From positions 1-44,049 of the forward strand of contig JAJECF010000194.1 of the NCBI GenBank assembly GCA_022822125.1: DNA of 44,049 bases. The letters run 5' to 3'. The stretch is from Alphaproteobacteria bacterium. GTDB lineage: Bacteria > Pseudomonadota > Alphaproteobacteria > Bin95. The translations under genes and the position numbers were made by a program. The number at the start of each line of letters is the position of its first letter. The stretch's first letter is position 1. Below, in pieces: positions 19,980 through 28,917 of this stretch. Below the pieces are notes generated by a model that saw nothing but the letters and a program-made list of their open reading frames with translations, was not told the origin of the DNA and did no database searches.

Positions 19980-20882
19980 CTAATCGTAGGGATCGGACAG
20001 CGGGGCGGGGCGGCGCTTGAAGCGCCGGTGTATCCAGTAGTACTGCTCGGGGGCCTTGCGCACCTGCCGCTCGATCAGCGCGTTCACCCGCTCCGCTTCT
20101 TCCTGCGGGGAGTCTCCGCCAAGCCCCTCAAGAGCCGGGAGCAACTCCACCCGGTACCGCCCATCGGGAAGCCGGCGGGTGAACCAGGGGACCACGGGAG
20201 ACCCGCTGATTCGCGCCAGGCGCCCCAGCGCGGTTCCGGTCATCGCCGGTTCTCCGAAAAACGGCGCCAGCACCGCCGACTTCGCATCCGTCATCTGGTC
20301 CCCCGCATACCAGAGCACCGCCCCCGCGCGCAGCGCCTTCACCATGCCGCGCACGTCGTATTTGGACAGTGTGTTCGAGGTGGGCTTCAGCCGAGCCTGA
20401 TTCACGAGGTAGGCGAATACCGCGTTGCCGCCGGGCCGATAGACGGCCACCAGGCCCGGAGGGCGGAAATCCACCGCGCGCGCGGTAAATTCCAGCGCCG
20501 GAAAATGCCCGCTCATCGCGATGACGCCGCGGCCCTTGCCGAGCGCCCGCTCAAGATTCCCGGCGCCCTTCACCTCCACCAGGCCGCGCACCTGTTGATC
20601 CGGACACCAGGCGGCCATGGCCAGTTCCACCAGTCCCATTCCCAGCGACTCGAAATGCGCCCCGAGCGCGGCCTGTCTTTGCGGGCCGGACCACTCGGGG
20701 AAGCACAACGAAAGATTGCGCCGCGCGATGGCCCGGCGCCTTCTCATGACCCGCATGGCCAAGCGGCCCGCCCCGCGGCCGATTGCCAGGCGCAGCCGGT
20801 GCGGCAGCGCGACCGTCATGCGGATCAGCGCGAGCGCCAGCAGCGCCGGCCAGTTGGAGGGATTGTTCAGGGGAAGCGCCAC
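19980..20882 (-). CDS. LpxL/HtrB-type lipid A acyltransferase
   Basis: Transfers a secondary acyl chain from acyl-ACP to the lipid A precursor at the inner membrane. The 300-residue product has an N-terminal hydrophobic anchor (residues 11-27), the HX4E catalytic motif in GHFPALEF (about 125-132), and the YRP motif (VAVYRPGGNAVF), followed by MVKALRAGAVLWYAGDQ. The family is clear; LpxL versus LpxM cannot be separated here. It is transcribed leftward toward kdkA and divergently from the B12 riboswitch. The neighbourhood is consistent with a lipid A/core biosynthesis cluster. Confidence 0.88.
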   Translation of the reverse strand: MALPLNNPSNWPALLALALIRMTVALPHRLRLAIGRGAGRLAMRVMRRRRAIARRNLSLCFPEWSGPQRQAALGAHFESLGMGLVELAMAAWCPDQQVRGLVEVKGAGNLERALGKGRGVIAMSGHFPALEFTARAVDFRPPGLVAVYRPGGNAVFAYLVNQARLKPTSNTLSKYDVRGMVKALRAGAVLWYAGDQMTDAKSAVLAPFFGEPAMTGTALGRLARISGSPVVPWFTRRLPDGRYRVELLPALEGLGGDSPQEEAERVNALIERQVRKAPEQYYWIHRRFKRRPAPLSDPYD

Positions 20883-20945
20883 GGTGTGCCCGCTCTTTGC
20901 CGGCGCATTCTAACCAGCCCGGCGCGCCCGCCTGTCCCGGAGTGG

Positions 20946-21145
20946 TATAGTGCGGGTCGATTCGTCGGGTGAACGGGAAGCCGGTGCAATTCCGGCGCTG
21001 CCCCCGCAACGGTAATCGAGTCAAGCGTCGTTCACGCCCGCGTCAAGTGCGTGATGGCAGCCACTGTCCTGCGGCAGGAAGGCGAGCGGCGTGGATTGAA
21101 GGGCGCCCTTCAATCCGCTCGAAAGCCCGGAGACCGGCCCGCACG
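20946..21145 (+). ncRNA. Cobalamin riboswitch upstream of btuB
   Basis: The conserved core is readable: GGGAAGCCGGTGCAATTCC (20975-20993), the GCTGCCCCCGCAACGGTAA block (20997-21015), the B12 box GCCACTG (21059-21065) followed by GGCAGGAAGGCGAG, and the closing CCCGGAGACCGGCC (21126-21139). A TATAGT -10-like box at 20946-20951 may be the promoter, without a good -35. An inserted palindromic arm (GGATTGAAGGGCGCCCTTCAATCC) lies at 21093-21116 in the variable region; only its first 20 bases are needed to find it. Binding of cobalamin should reduce btuB expression. Confidence 0.92.
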
Positions 21146-21203
21146 AAACACGTTGGCAGCGCGGCGGGCGCTTGCGGCGCGAGGGAAACCCCTTCGGCCT
21201 GTG

Positions 21204-21240
21204 TCCCGTTCCTGCCCTGGGCACGACTTGGAACGGGAGG
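21204..21240 (+). promoter_or_regulatory. Hairpin covering the btuB ribosome site
   Basis: TCCCGTTCC at 21204-21212 pairs perfectly with GGAACGGGA at 21230-21238, and the right arm contains most of the GGGAGG ribosome site (21235-21240) that lies 5 nt before ATG 21246. This is the likely expression platform of the riboswitch, working on translation. Confidence 0.6.
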
Positions 21241-21245
21241 TTGCC

Positions 21246-23354
21246 ATGGCCTGTATCGCATCCGCAACGCCGCGCGGCTCAACAGCGGCTGGAACGTCAC
21301 GACTCACACACGCCTTGCAAGCGGCGCGTCCGCGCCAAGGAAGTTGCCGGCGGCCTCCGCAACGGGCCAACGCCCTCGCCTGCAGGCGAAAGGTCCTGCT
21401 TGCCGGGTTGCTGCTGACGCTAGGCTCCGGCGGCGTAAACGCTCAGTCGCCGGTTGAATCCGACGGGTCCTCGGAAGAGCTGAGGGAGAACATCGTGGTC
21501 ACGGCTTCGCGCACCCCGCTGCCGGCGGAGCAGGCCAGCGCTTCCTTCACCGTGCTGGATGAACAGCACCTCGAGCGCCGCAGCGCGCTCACCCTGGAGG
21601 AACTGCTGCGGGGGACGCCCGGAATGGCCGTAAGCCGGGGCGGCGTTCTGGGCTCGCTGGCGCAGGTGCGCCTGCGGGGCGCGGAGGCCAATCACACGCT
21701 GGTGCTGATGGACGGCATCGAGATCGGCGATCCGGCTCTGGGTGGGGAAATTGACTTCTCGCATTTCCTGGCGGCCAACCTGCGGCGCATCGAGATCGTT
21801 CGCGGGCCCTTGAGCGCGCTTTGGGGCAGCGACGCCGTTGCCGGTGTAATCAACCTGATCAGCGCCCCGGAGACCTATGAGCAATCACTCATAACGTCCA
21901 CCGAAGCGGGACAATTCAACACGCGCAAGGGGGGCTTGAAAGCGTCCGCCGGCGGAGACGGCTGGGGCCTCGGCGCCTGGGCACACCACTTAAGCAGCGA
22001 TGGACAGAATATTTCGCGCACCGGAGACGAGGCGGACGGCTACCGCAACAACACCGGCCTGCTCACCGCGCGATTCGATCCTTCCCCAACGGTCTCGCTG
22101 CGCCTGGTCGCACGGCATTCCAATTCAGAGAACCAGCACGACGCGACCTCTTTCCTGACCGGTGTGCCGGCCGACTCGGACAACTCCACGCAACGCAGCC
22201 ACACGGTGGTGGGATTGCAGGGTTCCGCGGCGACCTTCGCCGGGCGCTGGAATCACCGCGCAAGCCTCGCGCACATTGCCTCGGAAAACCATAATTTCGC
22301 CGCCGGGACGGAGACTGGAGAAACCAGCGGCGACAAGCTGCGGGTCAGCTACCAAAGCACCTTTCTCCTGCCCCAACTCGCAGGGAACGCCCGGCCATCG
22401 ATCACACTCGGGTTCGAGCATGAGAGCGAGGACTATCTTCAACGCGCCGCGGCCTCAGCCTTCGGCGATCCCAACCGCGACTTGAGCACCCGATCGAACG
22501 GGGCGATGGCGGAATTTCGTCTCGACGCCCCGCGCGACTGGTCGGCGGCAGCGGCCTTGCGCCACGACCGCAACGAGGACTTCGAAGACGCCGTGTCGTG
22601 GCGCCTGAGCGTGCTGAGATGGCTGGGGTCGGACACGGCCCTGCACGCCGCGTACGGAACCGGCGTAAAGAACCCCTCGTTCATCGAACGCTTCGGCTAT
22701 TTCTCCAATTTCATCGGCAATCCTGATCTGCAACCCGAAACTTCGCGCGGATGGGAGCTGGGCCTGCGCTATGGCAACCGTAACGGAACCTTTTCGGGGG
22801 CTCTGACCTGGTTCAAGGACCGGTTGCTCGATGAAATCAATGGATTCGTGTTCGATCCGGCTGCGGGAGGATTCACCGCCGCCAACCGCTCCGGCGTCAG
22901 CCAGCGCCGCGGTCTTGAAGCACAGGCTCGCATGACCCTTACGCCGAAGCTGGCGATTGCGGGCGCCTACACCTGGCTTAAGGCCAGCGAACCGGATTCA
23001 GCCAACAGCTCAGTCGAAGAAGTTCGCCGCCCTCGCCACTCCGGCAGCCTGAATATCCACTACGAGATCGCCGCCCCGGCCATCGGCATCAATCTGAATC
23101 TGGCCTGGACCGGCGAGCAGCCGGATGTCTTCTACCCGCCGTGGCCCAATCCCTCGCGCCGGGTTTCGCTGGATGCGTTCCTGCTCGCAAGCCTCACCGC
23201 AAGCTGGCAGGCGACCTCCCGGATGCGCTGGCACATCCGCGCCGAGAATCTCGGCAATGCGCGCTTCGAGGAGGTCTATGGCTTCCGCGGGCCCGGGCGC
23301 AGCATACACTTGGGAGCGCAGTTCTCCTTCTTCGGAGAGGGAAGCGGACAATAA
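21246..23354 (+). CDS. btuB: Vitamin B12 TonB-dependent receptor
   Basis: BtuB imports cobalamin across the outer membrane. The 702-residue product has a TonB-box-like ENIVVTASRTPLPAEQAS, a plug with VRLRGAEANHTLVLMDGIEI and VRGPLSALWGSDAVAGVINL, and a beta-barrel with YGTGVKNPSFIERFG and a final barrel strand FSFF followed by a short GEGSGQ tail. The riboswitch directly upstream supports the substrate. ATG 21246 has a strong GGGAGG ribosome site, but this puts about 48 Arg/Ala-rich residues before the hydrophobic signal segment (KVLLAGLLLTLGSG), which is unusual. A cob(I)alamin adenosyltransferase follows after 5 bp, so the two form an operon. Confidence 0.88.
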   Translation: MACIASATPRGSTAAGTSRLTHALQAARPRQGSCRRPPQRANALACRRKVLLAGLLLTLGSGGVNAQSPVESDGSSEELRENIVVTASRTPLPAEQASASFTVLDEQHLERRSALTLEELLRGTPGMAVSRGGVLGSLAQVRLRGAEANHTLVLMDGIEIGDPALGGEIDFSHFLAANLRRIEIVRGPLSALWGSDAVAGVINLISAPETYEQSLITSTEAGQFNTRKGGLKASAGGDGWGLGAWAHHLSSDGQNISRTGDEADGYRNNTGLLTARFDPSPTVSLRLVARHSNSENQHDATSFLTGVPADSDNSTQRSHTVVGLQGSAATFAGRWNHRASLAHIASENHNFAAGTETGETSGDKLRVSYQSTFLLPQLAGNARPSITLGFEHESEDYLQRAAASAFGDPNRDLSTRSNGAMAEFRLDAPRDWSAAAALRHDRNEDFEDAVSWRLSVLRWLGSDTALHAAYGTGVKNPSFIERFGYFSNFIGNPDLQPETSRGWELGLRYGNRNGTFSGALTWFKDRLLDEINGFVFDPAAGGFTAANRSGVSQRRGLEAQARMTLTPKLAIAGAYTWLKASEPDSANSSVEEVRRPRHSGSLNIHYEIAAPAIGINLNLAWTGEQPDVFYPPWPNPSRRVSLDAFLLASLTASWQATSRMRWHIRAENLGNARFEEVYGFRGPGRSIHLGAQFSFFGEGSGQ

Positions 23355-23359
23355 CCGCC

Positions 23360-23920
23360 GTGGGACACCGCCTTTCGAAAATCTACACGCGCACCGGCGA
23401 TGCCGGCGAAACCGGCGTGGACGCCAAACGCCGCTATCGCAAGCATCACCCTCGCATCGCCGCTTTCGGAGAACTCGACGAGCTCAACGCCGCGCTCGGC
23501 GTGCTGCGGGCGGAGGATCTCCCCAACGGCATCGCGCAACTGCTGCGCGATGTGCAGCAGCGCCTGTTCGATACCGGCGCCGAGCTATGCGTAAGCGAAC
23601 TGCGGTCCATATCCCCGGAGCACGTGCGTTCGCTGGAGGACGCCATCGACCATCACAACCGCGAGTTGCCGCCGCTCAAGGAGTTCATCCTCCCCGGCGG
23701 AGGGCGCGCCGCGGCTGCCTGCCATCTCGCCCGCGCCGTATGCCGGCGCGCCGAACGCTCGCTATGGGCCCTGCAGGACGAGGAAGGCGATCTGAACCCG
23801 GACTCCCTGAAGTACCTCAACCGCCTCTCCGACCTGCTGTTCGTCCTGGCCCGCAAACTCGCCGAAACCGAAACCCAGTGGCGCGGCGCCCCCCGCCACC
23901 GAGGCAAACAACGGCGCTAG
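23360..23920 (+). CDS. Cob(I)alamin adenosyltransferase, PduO type
   Basis: Transfers adenosyl from ATP to cob(I)alamin to make coenzyme B12. The 186-residue product has the PduO-type ATP-binding N-terminus KIYTRTGDAGETGVD, a FGELDELNAALGVLR helix, the RAVCRRAERS motif and the C-terminal YLNRLSDLLFVLAR. All core features are present and length is normal. The start is GTG 23360, 5 bp after the btuB stop, so it is co-transcribed with the receptor and controlled by the same riboswitch: uptake followed by activation of salvaged B12. Confidence 0.94.
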   Translation: MGHRLSKIYTRTGDAGETGVDAKRRYRKHHPRIAAFGELDELNAALGVLRAEDLPNGIAQLLRDVQQRLFDTGAELCVSELRSISPEHVRSLEDAIDHHNRELPPLKEFILPGGGRAAAACHLARAVCRRAERSLWALQDEEGDLNPDSLKYLNRLSDLLFVLARKLAETETQWRGAPRHRGKQRR

Positions 23921-23988
23921 CCTGATTTCTCCAAATCCCGGGGCTGAGGCGAACTCGAAGCCCCACAGCGGAGCGAAACCAGCGCTTA

Positions 23989-24016
23989 TGGTAGATTTCC
24001 TGATATCTTTCTACCA
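23989..24016. promoter_or_regulatory. Candidate operator of the vapBC-restriction operon
   Basis: TGGTAGA at 23989-23995 and TCTACCA at 24010-24016 form a perfect 7-bp inverted repeat with a 14-nt spacer, ending 15 nt before the vapB start. This is where an autoregulatory VapB operator is expected. Confidence 0.5.
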
Positions 24017-24031
24017 GCAAGGGCTGAAACG

Positions 24032-24289
24032 ATGAGCCTGAACATAAAGAACGACGAGACATGCCGGCTTGCCAGCGATCTGGCGCAGTTGACCGGCGAA
24101 ACGATGACGGGCGCCATAACCGTGGCGCTCCGTGAGCGCCTGAAGCGTGAGCGGCGGCAGCGCGGCCTGGAAGACCGCGCCCGCGAGTTGCGCGCTATTG
24201 CAGACCGTTGCGCGCAGCTCATGGGTCCCGGACCTTCGGCGATTGAGCATGGCGACTTCCTTTATGACGAACGCGGATTGCCCAAGTGA
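24032..24289 (+). CDS. vapB: VapB-type antitoxin (Rv0623-like)
   Basis: The 85-residue product starts MSLNIKNDETCRLASDLAQL, then TGETMTGAITVALRERLKRE, the ribbon-helix-helix pattern of Rv0623-like VapB antitoxins. The C-terminal part (HGDFLYDERGLPK) would cover the toxin active site; the GDFLYDE-type tail is common in this family. It should neutralise the VapC encoded next and, with it, repress the operon through the inverted repeat upstream. The stop overlaps the GTG start of vapC by 4 nt. Start ATG 24032 is the only reasonable one. Confidence 0.88.
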   Translation: MSLNIKNDETCRLASDLAQLTGETMTGAITVALRERLKRERRQRGLEDRARELRAIADRCAQLMGPGPSAIEHGDFLYDERGLPK

Positions 24290-24702
24290 TCGTCGACAGC
24301 TCGGCGCTGCTGGCGATCCTGAACCGCGAAGCCGACGCCGAATGTTATGAGACAGCAATACTGACCGCGGCGCCCTGCCGCATGTCGGTAGCGAACCTTC
24401 TGGAAGTATCCATCGTAATCGAGAGCCGGGGCGGAGCGGAGGCGGGCCATGAGCTCGACGCATTTCTGGAGCGAGCCGGCATCGAGTCTGAGGCCGTCAC
24501 GGGGGAACATCTTGAGGCCGCACGTCAGGCCTGGCGGCGTTTCGGTAAGGGCAGGCATCCTGCGGCCCTGAACTTTGGGGACTGCTTCGCTTACGCGCTT
24601 GCCCGAGTCACCGCCGAGCCGTTGTTGTTCAAGGGGGATGACTTCGCCCGCACCGACATTCCGGCAGCAGTGTCGCCCCGGCAAGGGGCCTCCGGCGCGT
24701 GA
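24286..24702 (+). CDS. vapC: VapC toxin, PIN-domain ribonuclease
   Basis: VapC toxins cut specific tRNA or rRNA when free of antitoxin. The 138-residue product has the PIN acidic residues: Asp4 in MIVDSSALLAIL, Glu in NLLEVSIVIES (about 41), and two late acidic sites in NFGDCFAYALA (about 99) and FKGDDFARTD. All are intact, so the toxin looks active. It starts at GTG 24286, overlapping vapB by 4 nt, and its own TGA overlaps the GTG start of the restriction-modification gene by 4 nt. That second overlap ties toxin and restriction gene into one translational unit. Confidence 0.9.
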   Translation: MIVDSSALLAILNREADAECYETAILTAAPCRMSVANLLEVSIVIESRGGAEAGHELDAFLERAGIESEAVTGEHLEAARQAWRRFGKGRHPAALNFGDCFAYALARVTAEPLLFKGDDFARTDIPAAVSPRQGASGA

Positions 24703-27700
24703 GTGGCGGGCGGCCATTCCAGGGAAGCCTGTTCGCCGAGGACTTTCTTCGCGATTCGATCAGGGAACTTCCTGATTGGTCAACCATTCCGGAAGCTGAA
24801 CTCGACCAACTTGAGGCAGATTTACGCAGGGTAATCGCCAATTTCCCCACGGACCGCTATCCCAATGAAGCCCAGACCGAAGACGATCTGATCTGGCCGG
24901 TGCTGACCCGTCTTGGCTGGACGGAAAGTCTCAGGAAGCAAAATCTGTCGGTGCGCGGCCAGGAAAACGTGCCTGACGGCTTGCTGTTCGCGGATGCGGA
25001 GGCAAAGCAACGGGCCAATCAGGTCGCGCAGGACTGGGCCCGCTATGAGCACGGCGAAACAGTCGTGGAATCGAAACGATGGCGGCGGCCACTTGATCGC
25101 CGCTCCGGGCGGCCGGATGAAGAGTCGGCGCCATCCACTCAGATGCTCCGGTATCTCCGGCGCATCGATGATCTCACCACAGGCAAGCTGCGCTGGGGAA
25201 TTCTCACCAACGGTGCGCACTGGCGCCTGTATTACGCGGGGGCACGATCCGTCTCGGAGCAATTCTTCGAGATCGATTTCGCGATGATTCTCAACGTTGC
25301 CGGACATAACGACGGCCTGTTCGCACTCTCAGCAGACGAGCGGCGATATTGGCTGAAGGTGTTCGCGCTTGTGTTTCGGCGGGATGCCTTCCTGCGCGGC
25401 GCGGCGGACGGGCAAACCTTCCATCAGCGCGCCATCGCGGAAGGCCGTTACTATCAGGAAAGGGTTGCGGCCAGCCTCTCGGAGGTGGTTTTCGGGCGGG
25501 TATTCCCCGACCTTGCCCGTGCGCTCGCGATGGCCGAACCGGATGCGCCGTTGCCCGAAGTGCGCGATGCGGCGCTTGTCCTCCTCTACCGGCTGCTGTT
25601 CATCCTCTACGCCGAAGACCGCGACCTGCTGCCCGTCCGCAACGACCGCTATGACGACTACGCGCTCCGCAAAAGAGTGCGTGACGATATTGGCCGCCGC
25701 AAGGATCAAGGCGACGTCTTCTCCGACACGGCGGCACTCTACTGGTCGGTATTCGACGAGCTATGCCGCGCCATCGACCGCGGCGATGCCTCAATCGGCC
25801 TGCCGCCCTACAACGGCGGCCTGTTCGACCGGGAACGCACGCCATTGCTCACGCGCGTCCGGCTTGGCGATGCGGCGATGGCCGACACGATTGATGCGCT
25901 CTCGTTCGAGCAAACGTCCGACGGCCGGCGTTACATCAACTACCGGGACCTCGGCGTTCAGCAACTCGGATCAATCTACGAGCGGCTCCTGGAGCAGGAA
26001 GTCGTTCTTGATGGGGAAGAAGTCATCGTTCGGCCCAACGTCTTCGCACGCAAGGACTCCGGTAGCTTCTATACGCCCGACGATCTGGTGGGCCTGATCG
26101 TCGAGGAGACACTCGATCCACTGGCCCGCCAGCGAATGGATGCCTTCAACGCCGAAGTGGCGCGGAGCGATGCGGACGAGTTACCCGAACACCGGCGCAT
26201 GGGCCGCCTGAAAACGCTTGATCCCGCACAGCGGCTTCTTGAACTGAAAGTGTGCGACCCCGCGATGGGATCGGGGCATTTCCTGGTCAATCTTGTGGAC
26301 CAACTGGCTGATCGGGTGATTGCAGCAATGGCCGAGTCGGAAGCGGCGGTGAAAGGATACGTTTCACCACTGACGGAGCGCATCGATGCGATCCGCAACA
26401 AGATCATGGCCAACGCCGAGGATCGCGGCTGGGTTTATGAGGAGGAGCAACTCGACGATCGGCACATTGTTCGGCGCATGGTGCTCAAGCGCTGCGTGTA
26501 CGGCGTGGACAAGAACCCCATGGCGGTGGAACTGGCCAAGGTTTCTCTGTGGCTTCACACGTTCACGGTTGGGGCGCCGCTCAGTTTCCTGGACCACCAT
26601 CTGCGCTGCGGCGACAGTCTTTTCGGCGCCTGGGTGAGGCCCACGCTCGACGATGCGGAGCGTGAGGGCGGACTGTTCCTGAAAGGGCCGCTCAGCCGCG
26701 CTACCCGCGCGGCGGCGCCCATGCAGATTATTGAAAATCTGACCGACGCGGAGATCGCCGAAGCGCATCGCTCCGCCGACATCTTCGCAGAAATCTCCGA
26801 AATGACGGCTCCCTTCAATGCGTTCCTGTCCCTTCTCCATGCATTCGAATGGCTCGACCTGCGCGACAGTGAGGACAGAAAAGCATACGTCGCCTGGCTG
26901 GACGGGAGACTGGGGGACCCCATCCATATCGCGCAAGGCAACACATCCGATTTGACGGACGCCGAGCACGCCGAGCGCTTCACGCGTCTGCTCCATGAGG
27001 CGCAGTCGCTCGTTTATGGCGAGCGCTTTCTGAACTGGCAAGTCGCGTTCCCGGGTGTGTGGTCGGATTGGGAGAAGACCGAGTTGCACGGCGGTTTCGA
27101 CGCGATTATCGGCAATCCGCCCTGGGAGCGGATCAAGCTTCAGCAGGTCGAGTGGTTCGCGGCGCGGCGCCCGGACATCGCCATGGCCCCGCGCGCCGCC
27201 GACCGCAAGCGCATGATCGCCGAAATGGAACAGGCGAACGATCCGCTGGCGCGGGACTTCGCCACGGCCAGCGCAAGGGCCGCTACCGCGGCGCGCATGG
27301 CGCGCAAGAGTGGCGACTACCCCCTGCTGTCGCGCGGCGACCTGAACCTCTACTCGCTTTTCGTCGAGCGCGCGATGACATTGGTCAAACCGGACGGCAT
27401 GGTGGGCCTCCTGGTTCCTTCAGGCATCGCCTCCGACAAGACCGCGGCGAGGTTCTTCAAGGGCGTCGCGACCGGAGGAAGGCTCAAGGCGCTGTATGAC
27501 TTCGAGAACAAGAAGGTGTTCTTTCCCGATGTCCACGCTTCGTTCAAGTTCTGCGTATTCGTCGCCAGCCCTTCATCCACCGGAACGGCGGCCAAGTGTG
27601 CGTTCTATCTGCACGGCGTGGACGAACGTCACGACCCCGACCGCTGCTTCCCGCTGACAGCCGAAGACTTCGCACGCGTCAACCCGAACACCGGCACCGC

Positions 27701-28754
27701 GCCGATCTTCCGCTCCCGCCGCGACGCGGAATTGACCACCGCGATCTACGGCCGCCTGCCCGTGCTGGTGAACCGTTCCTCCGGCAAGCCCGTCAAGGCA
27801 TGGCCGGTGAAATACGCGACCATGTTCCACATGACGAACGATTCCGGCCTGTTCCGCACCCGCGCGGAACTGGAGGAGAAGGAAGGCGCGTGGCCCATCG
27901 GCGGCAACCGCTTCGACAGCCCCTCCGGCGAGTGGGCGCCGCTCTACGAAGGCAAGATGGTGCAGGCGTTCGACCACCGGGCGGCGGGCGTGGTGGTGAA
28001 TCCGGAAAACTTACACCGCCCGTCGCAGCCGGAACCTGCGGAACTCCAACAACACCAGGACCCGAACTGGCTTCCCGAGCCTCAGTATTGGGTTTTGAGG
28101 AGTGAAACGTCATTTCCAGCGGCATCATGGCTGCTCGGCTTCAAGGATGTCACCGCTCCGACCAATGTTCGGTCGATGATCGCAGCCCTTGTCCCCGGCG
28201 GCGGCGCGGGCAACACGCTTCCCATCCTTTCTTTCGAAGACCCAGCGGCAAGGCAAGCATCGCTTCTGCTCGCCAACATCAACGCGATCCCGTTCGATTT
28301 CGTCGCCCGGCAGAAAATCCAGGGCCAGCACCTCAATTGGTTCATCGTGGAACAACTCCCCGTCGTGCCGCCGGAGCGTTACGAAGAGGTGCGCTTCGGG
28401 CCGAAGACGGCAGGCGAGATCGTGCGCGAGGCGGTGCTGGAACTGACCTATACCGCGCATGACATGGCGCCCTTCGCCCGCGACATGGGCCATGTGGACG
28501 AGGCTGGCGCAGTCCTGCCCCCCTTCCGCTGGGACGAGGACCGGCGGCTCCGCCTCCGCGCGAAGCTGGACGCGCTCTATTTCCACCTCTACGGCGTCAC
28601 CGGCCGCGACGACATCCGCTACATCTACTCGACCTTCCCCATCGTCGAGCGCGAGGAGGAGAAAGCCTGGGGCCGCTACCGCTCCCGCGACCTCTGCCTC
28701 GCCTGGACGAGCGCGCTGGAAGCCGGCAGGCCCGACACGGAAATCGACCTGTAG
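24699..28754 (+). CDS. Single-chain restriction-modification enzyme (type IIG-like)
   Basis: A 1351-residue protein combining nuclease and adenine-N6 methyltransferase. An N-terminal PD-(D/E)xK site is visible: VPDGLLF (Asp93) and VVESKRW (Glu124, Lys126). The methyltransferase has motif I as CDPAMGSGHF (Asp520 region) and motif IV as NPPW (Asn806), the adenine-specific form. The C-terminal part (about 900-1351) likely recognises DNA. This layout fits Eco57I-like type IIG enzymes, where one chain cuts and methylates. No separate specificity subunit or helicase is nearby. The GTG start overlaps the vapC stop by 4 nt. A defence role against phage is likely. BREX PglX is a relative but the rest of BREX is absent. 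Confidence 0.85.
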   Translation: MSGGRPFQGSLFAEDFLRDSIRELPDWSTIPEAELDQLEADLRRVIANFPTDRYPNEAQTEDDLIWPVLTRLGWTESLRKQNLSVRGQENVPDGLLFADAEAKQRANQVAQDWARYEHGETVVESKRWRRPLDRRSGRPDEESAPSTQMLRYLRRIDDLTTGKLRWGILTNGAHWRLYYAGARSVSEQFFEIDFAMILNVAGHNDGLFALSADERRYWLKVFALVFRRDAFLRGAADGQTFHQRAIAEGRYYQERVAASLSEVVFGRVFPDLARALAMAEPDAPLPEVRDAALVLLYRLLFILYAEDRDLLPVRNDRYDDYALRKRVRDDIGRRKDQGDVFSDTAALYWSVFDELCRAIDRGDASIGLPPYNGGLFDRERTPLLTRVRLGDAAMADTIDALSFEQTSDGRRYINYRDLGVQQLGSIYERLLEQEVVLDGEEVIVRPNVFARKDSGSFYTPDDLVGLIVEETLDPLARQRMDAFNAEVARSDADELPEHRRMGRLKTLDPAQRLLELKVCDPAMGSGHFLVNLVDQLADRVIAAMAESEAAVKGYVSPLTERIDAIRNKIMANAEDRGWVYEEEQLDDRHIVRRMVLKRCVYGVDKNPMAVELAKVSLWLHTFTVGAPLSFLDHHLRCGDSLFGAWVRPTLDDAEREGGLFLKGPLSRATRAAAPMQIIENLTDAEIAEAHRSADIFAEISEMTAPFNAFLSLLHAFEWLDLRDSEDRKAYVAWLDGRLGDPIHIAQGNTSDLTDAEHAERFTRLLHEAQSLVYGERFLNWQVAFPGVWSDWEKTELHGGFDAIIGNPPWERIKLQQVEWFAARRPDIAMAPRAADRKRMIAEMEQANDPLARDFATASARAATAARMARKSGDYPLLSRGDLNLYSLFVERAMTLVKPDGMVGLLVPSGIASDKTAARFFKGVATGGRLKALYDFENKKVFFPDVHASFKFCVFVASPSSTGTAAKCAFYLHGVDERHDPDRCFPLTAEDFARVNPNTGTAPIFRSRRDAELTTAIYGRLPVLVNRSSGKPVKAWPVKYATMFHMTNDSGLFRTRAELEEKEGAWPIGGNRFDSPSGEWAPLYEGKMVQAFDHRAAGVVVNPENLHRPSQPEPAELQQHQDPNWLPEPQYWVLRSETSFPAASWLLGFKDVTAPTNVRSMIAALVPGGGAGNTLPILSFEDPAARQASLLLANINAIPFDFVARQKIQGQHLNWFIVEQLPVVPPERYEEVRFGPKTAGEIVREAVLELTYTAHDMAPFARDMGHVDEAGAVLPPFRWDEDRRLRLRAKLDALYFHLYGVTGRDDIRYIYSTFPIVEREEEKAWGRYRSRDLCLAWTSALEAGRPDTEIDL

Positions 28755-28759
28755 GGGTT

Positions 28760-28911
28760 ACGCTCCGGGTCCGCCGCTTCCTTCATCCCGTTTAGCGGCG
28801 CCAGCCGCGTATCGAGGGCCGGTCGGCTACTCAGGATGAGGAGAGGCGGGCGTGCCGGGCAGCATTTGCATGTGAGTCTCAACCCGGTGCCGCTGGTATG
28901 ACCCGGAGCGT
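28760..28911. repeat. Spacer bounded by 12-bp inverted repeats
   Basis: ACGCTCCGGGTC at 28760-28771 is exactly complementary to GACCCGGAGCGT at 28900-28911. Inside is a second, imperfect pair (TTCATCCCG against AGGATGAGG) of the CTCATCCTGAG type seen dispersed in alphaproteobacterial genomes. The element fills the gap between two convergent genes and is not coding. Confidence 0.5.
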
Positions 28912-28917
28912 CCTCCG

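Noticed and set aside
24699..28754. BREX PglX
   Set aside because: No brxA, brxB, brxC, pglZ or brxL nearby, and the N-terminal PD-(D/E)xK nuclease points to a stand-alone type IIG enzyme.
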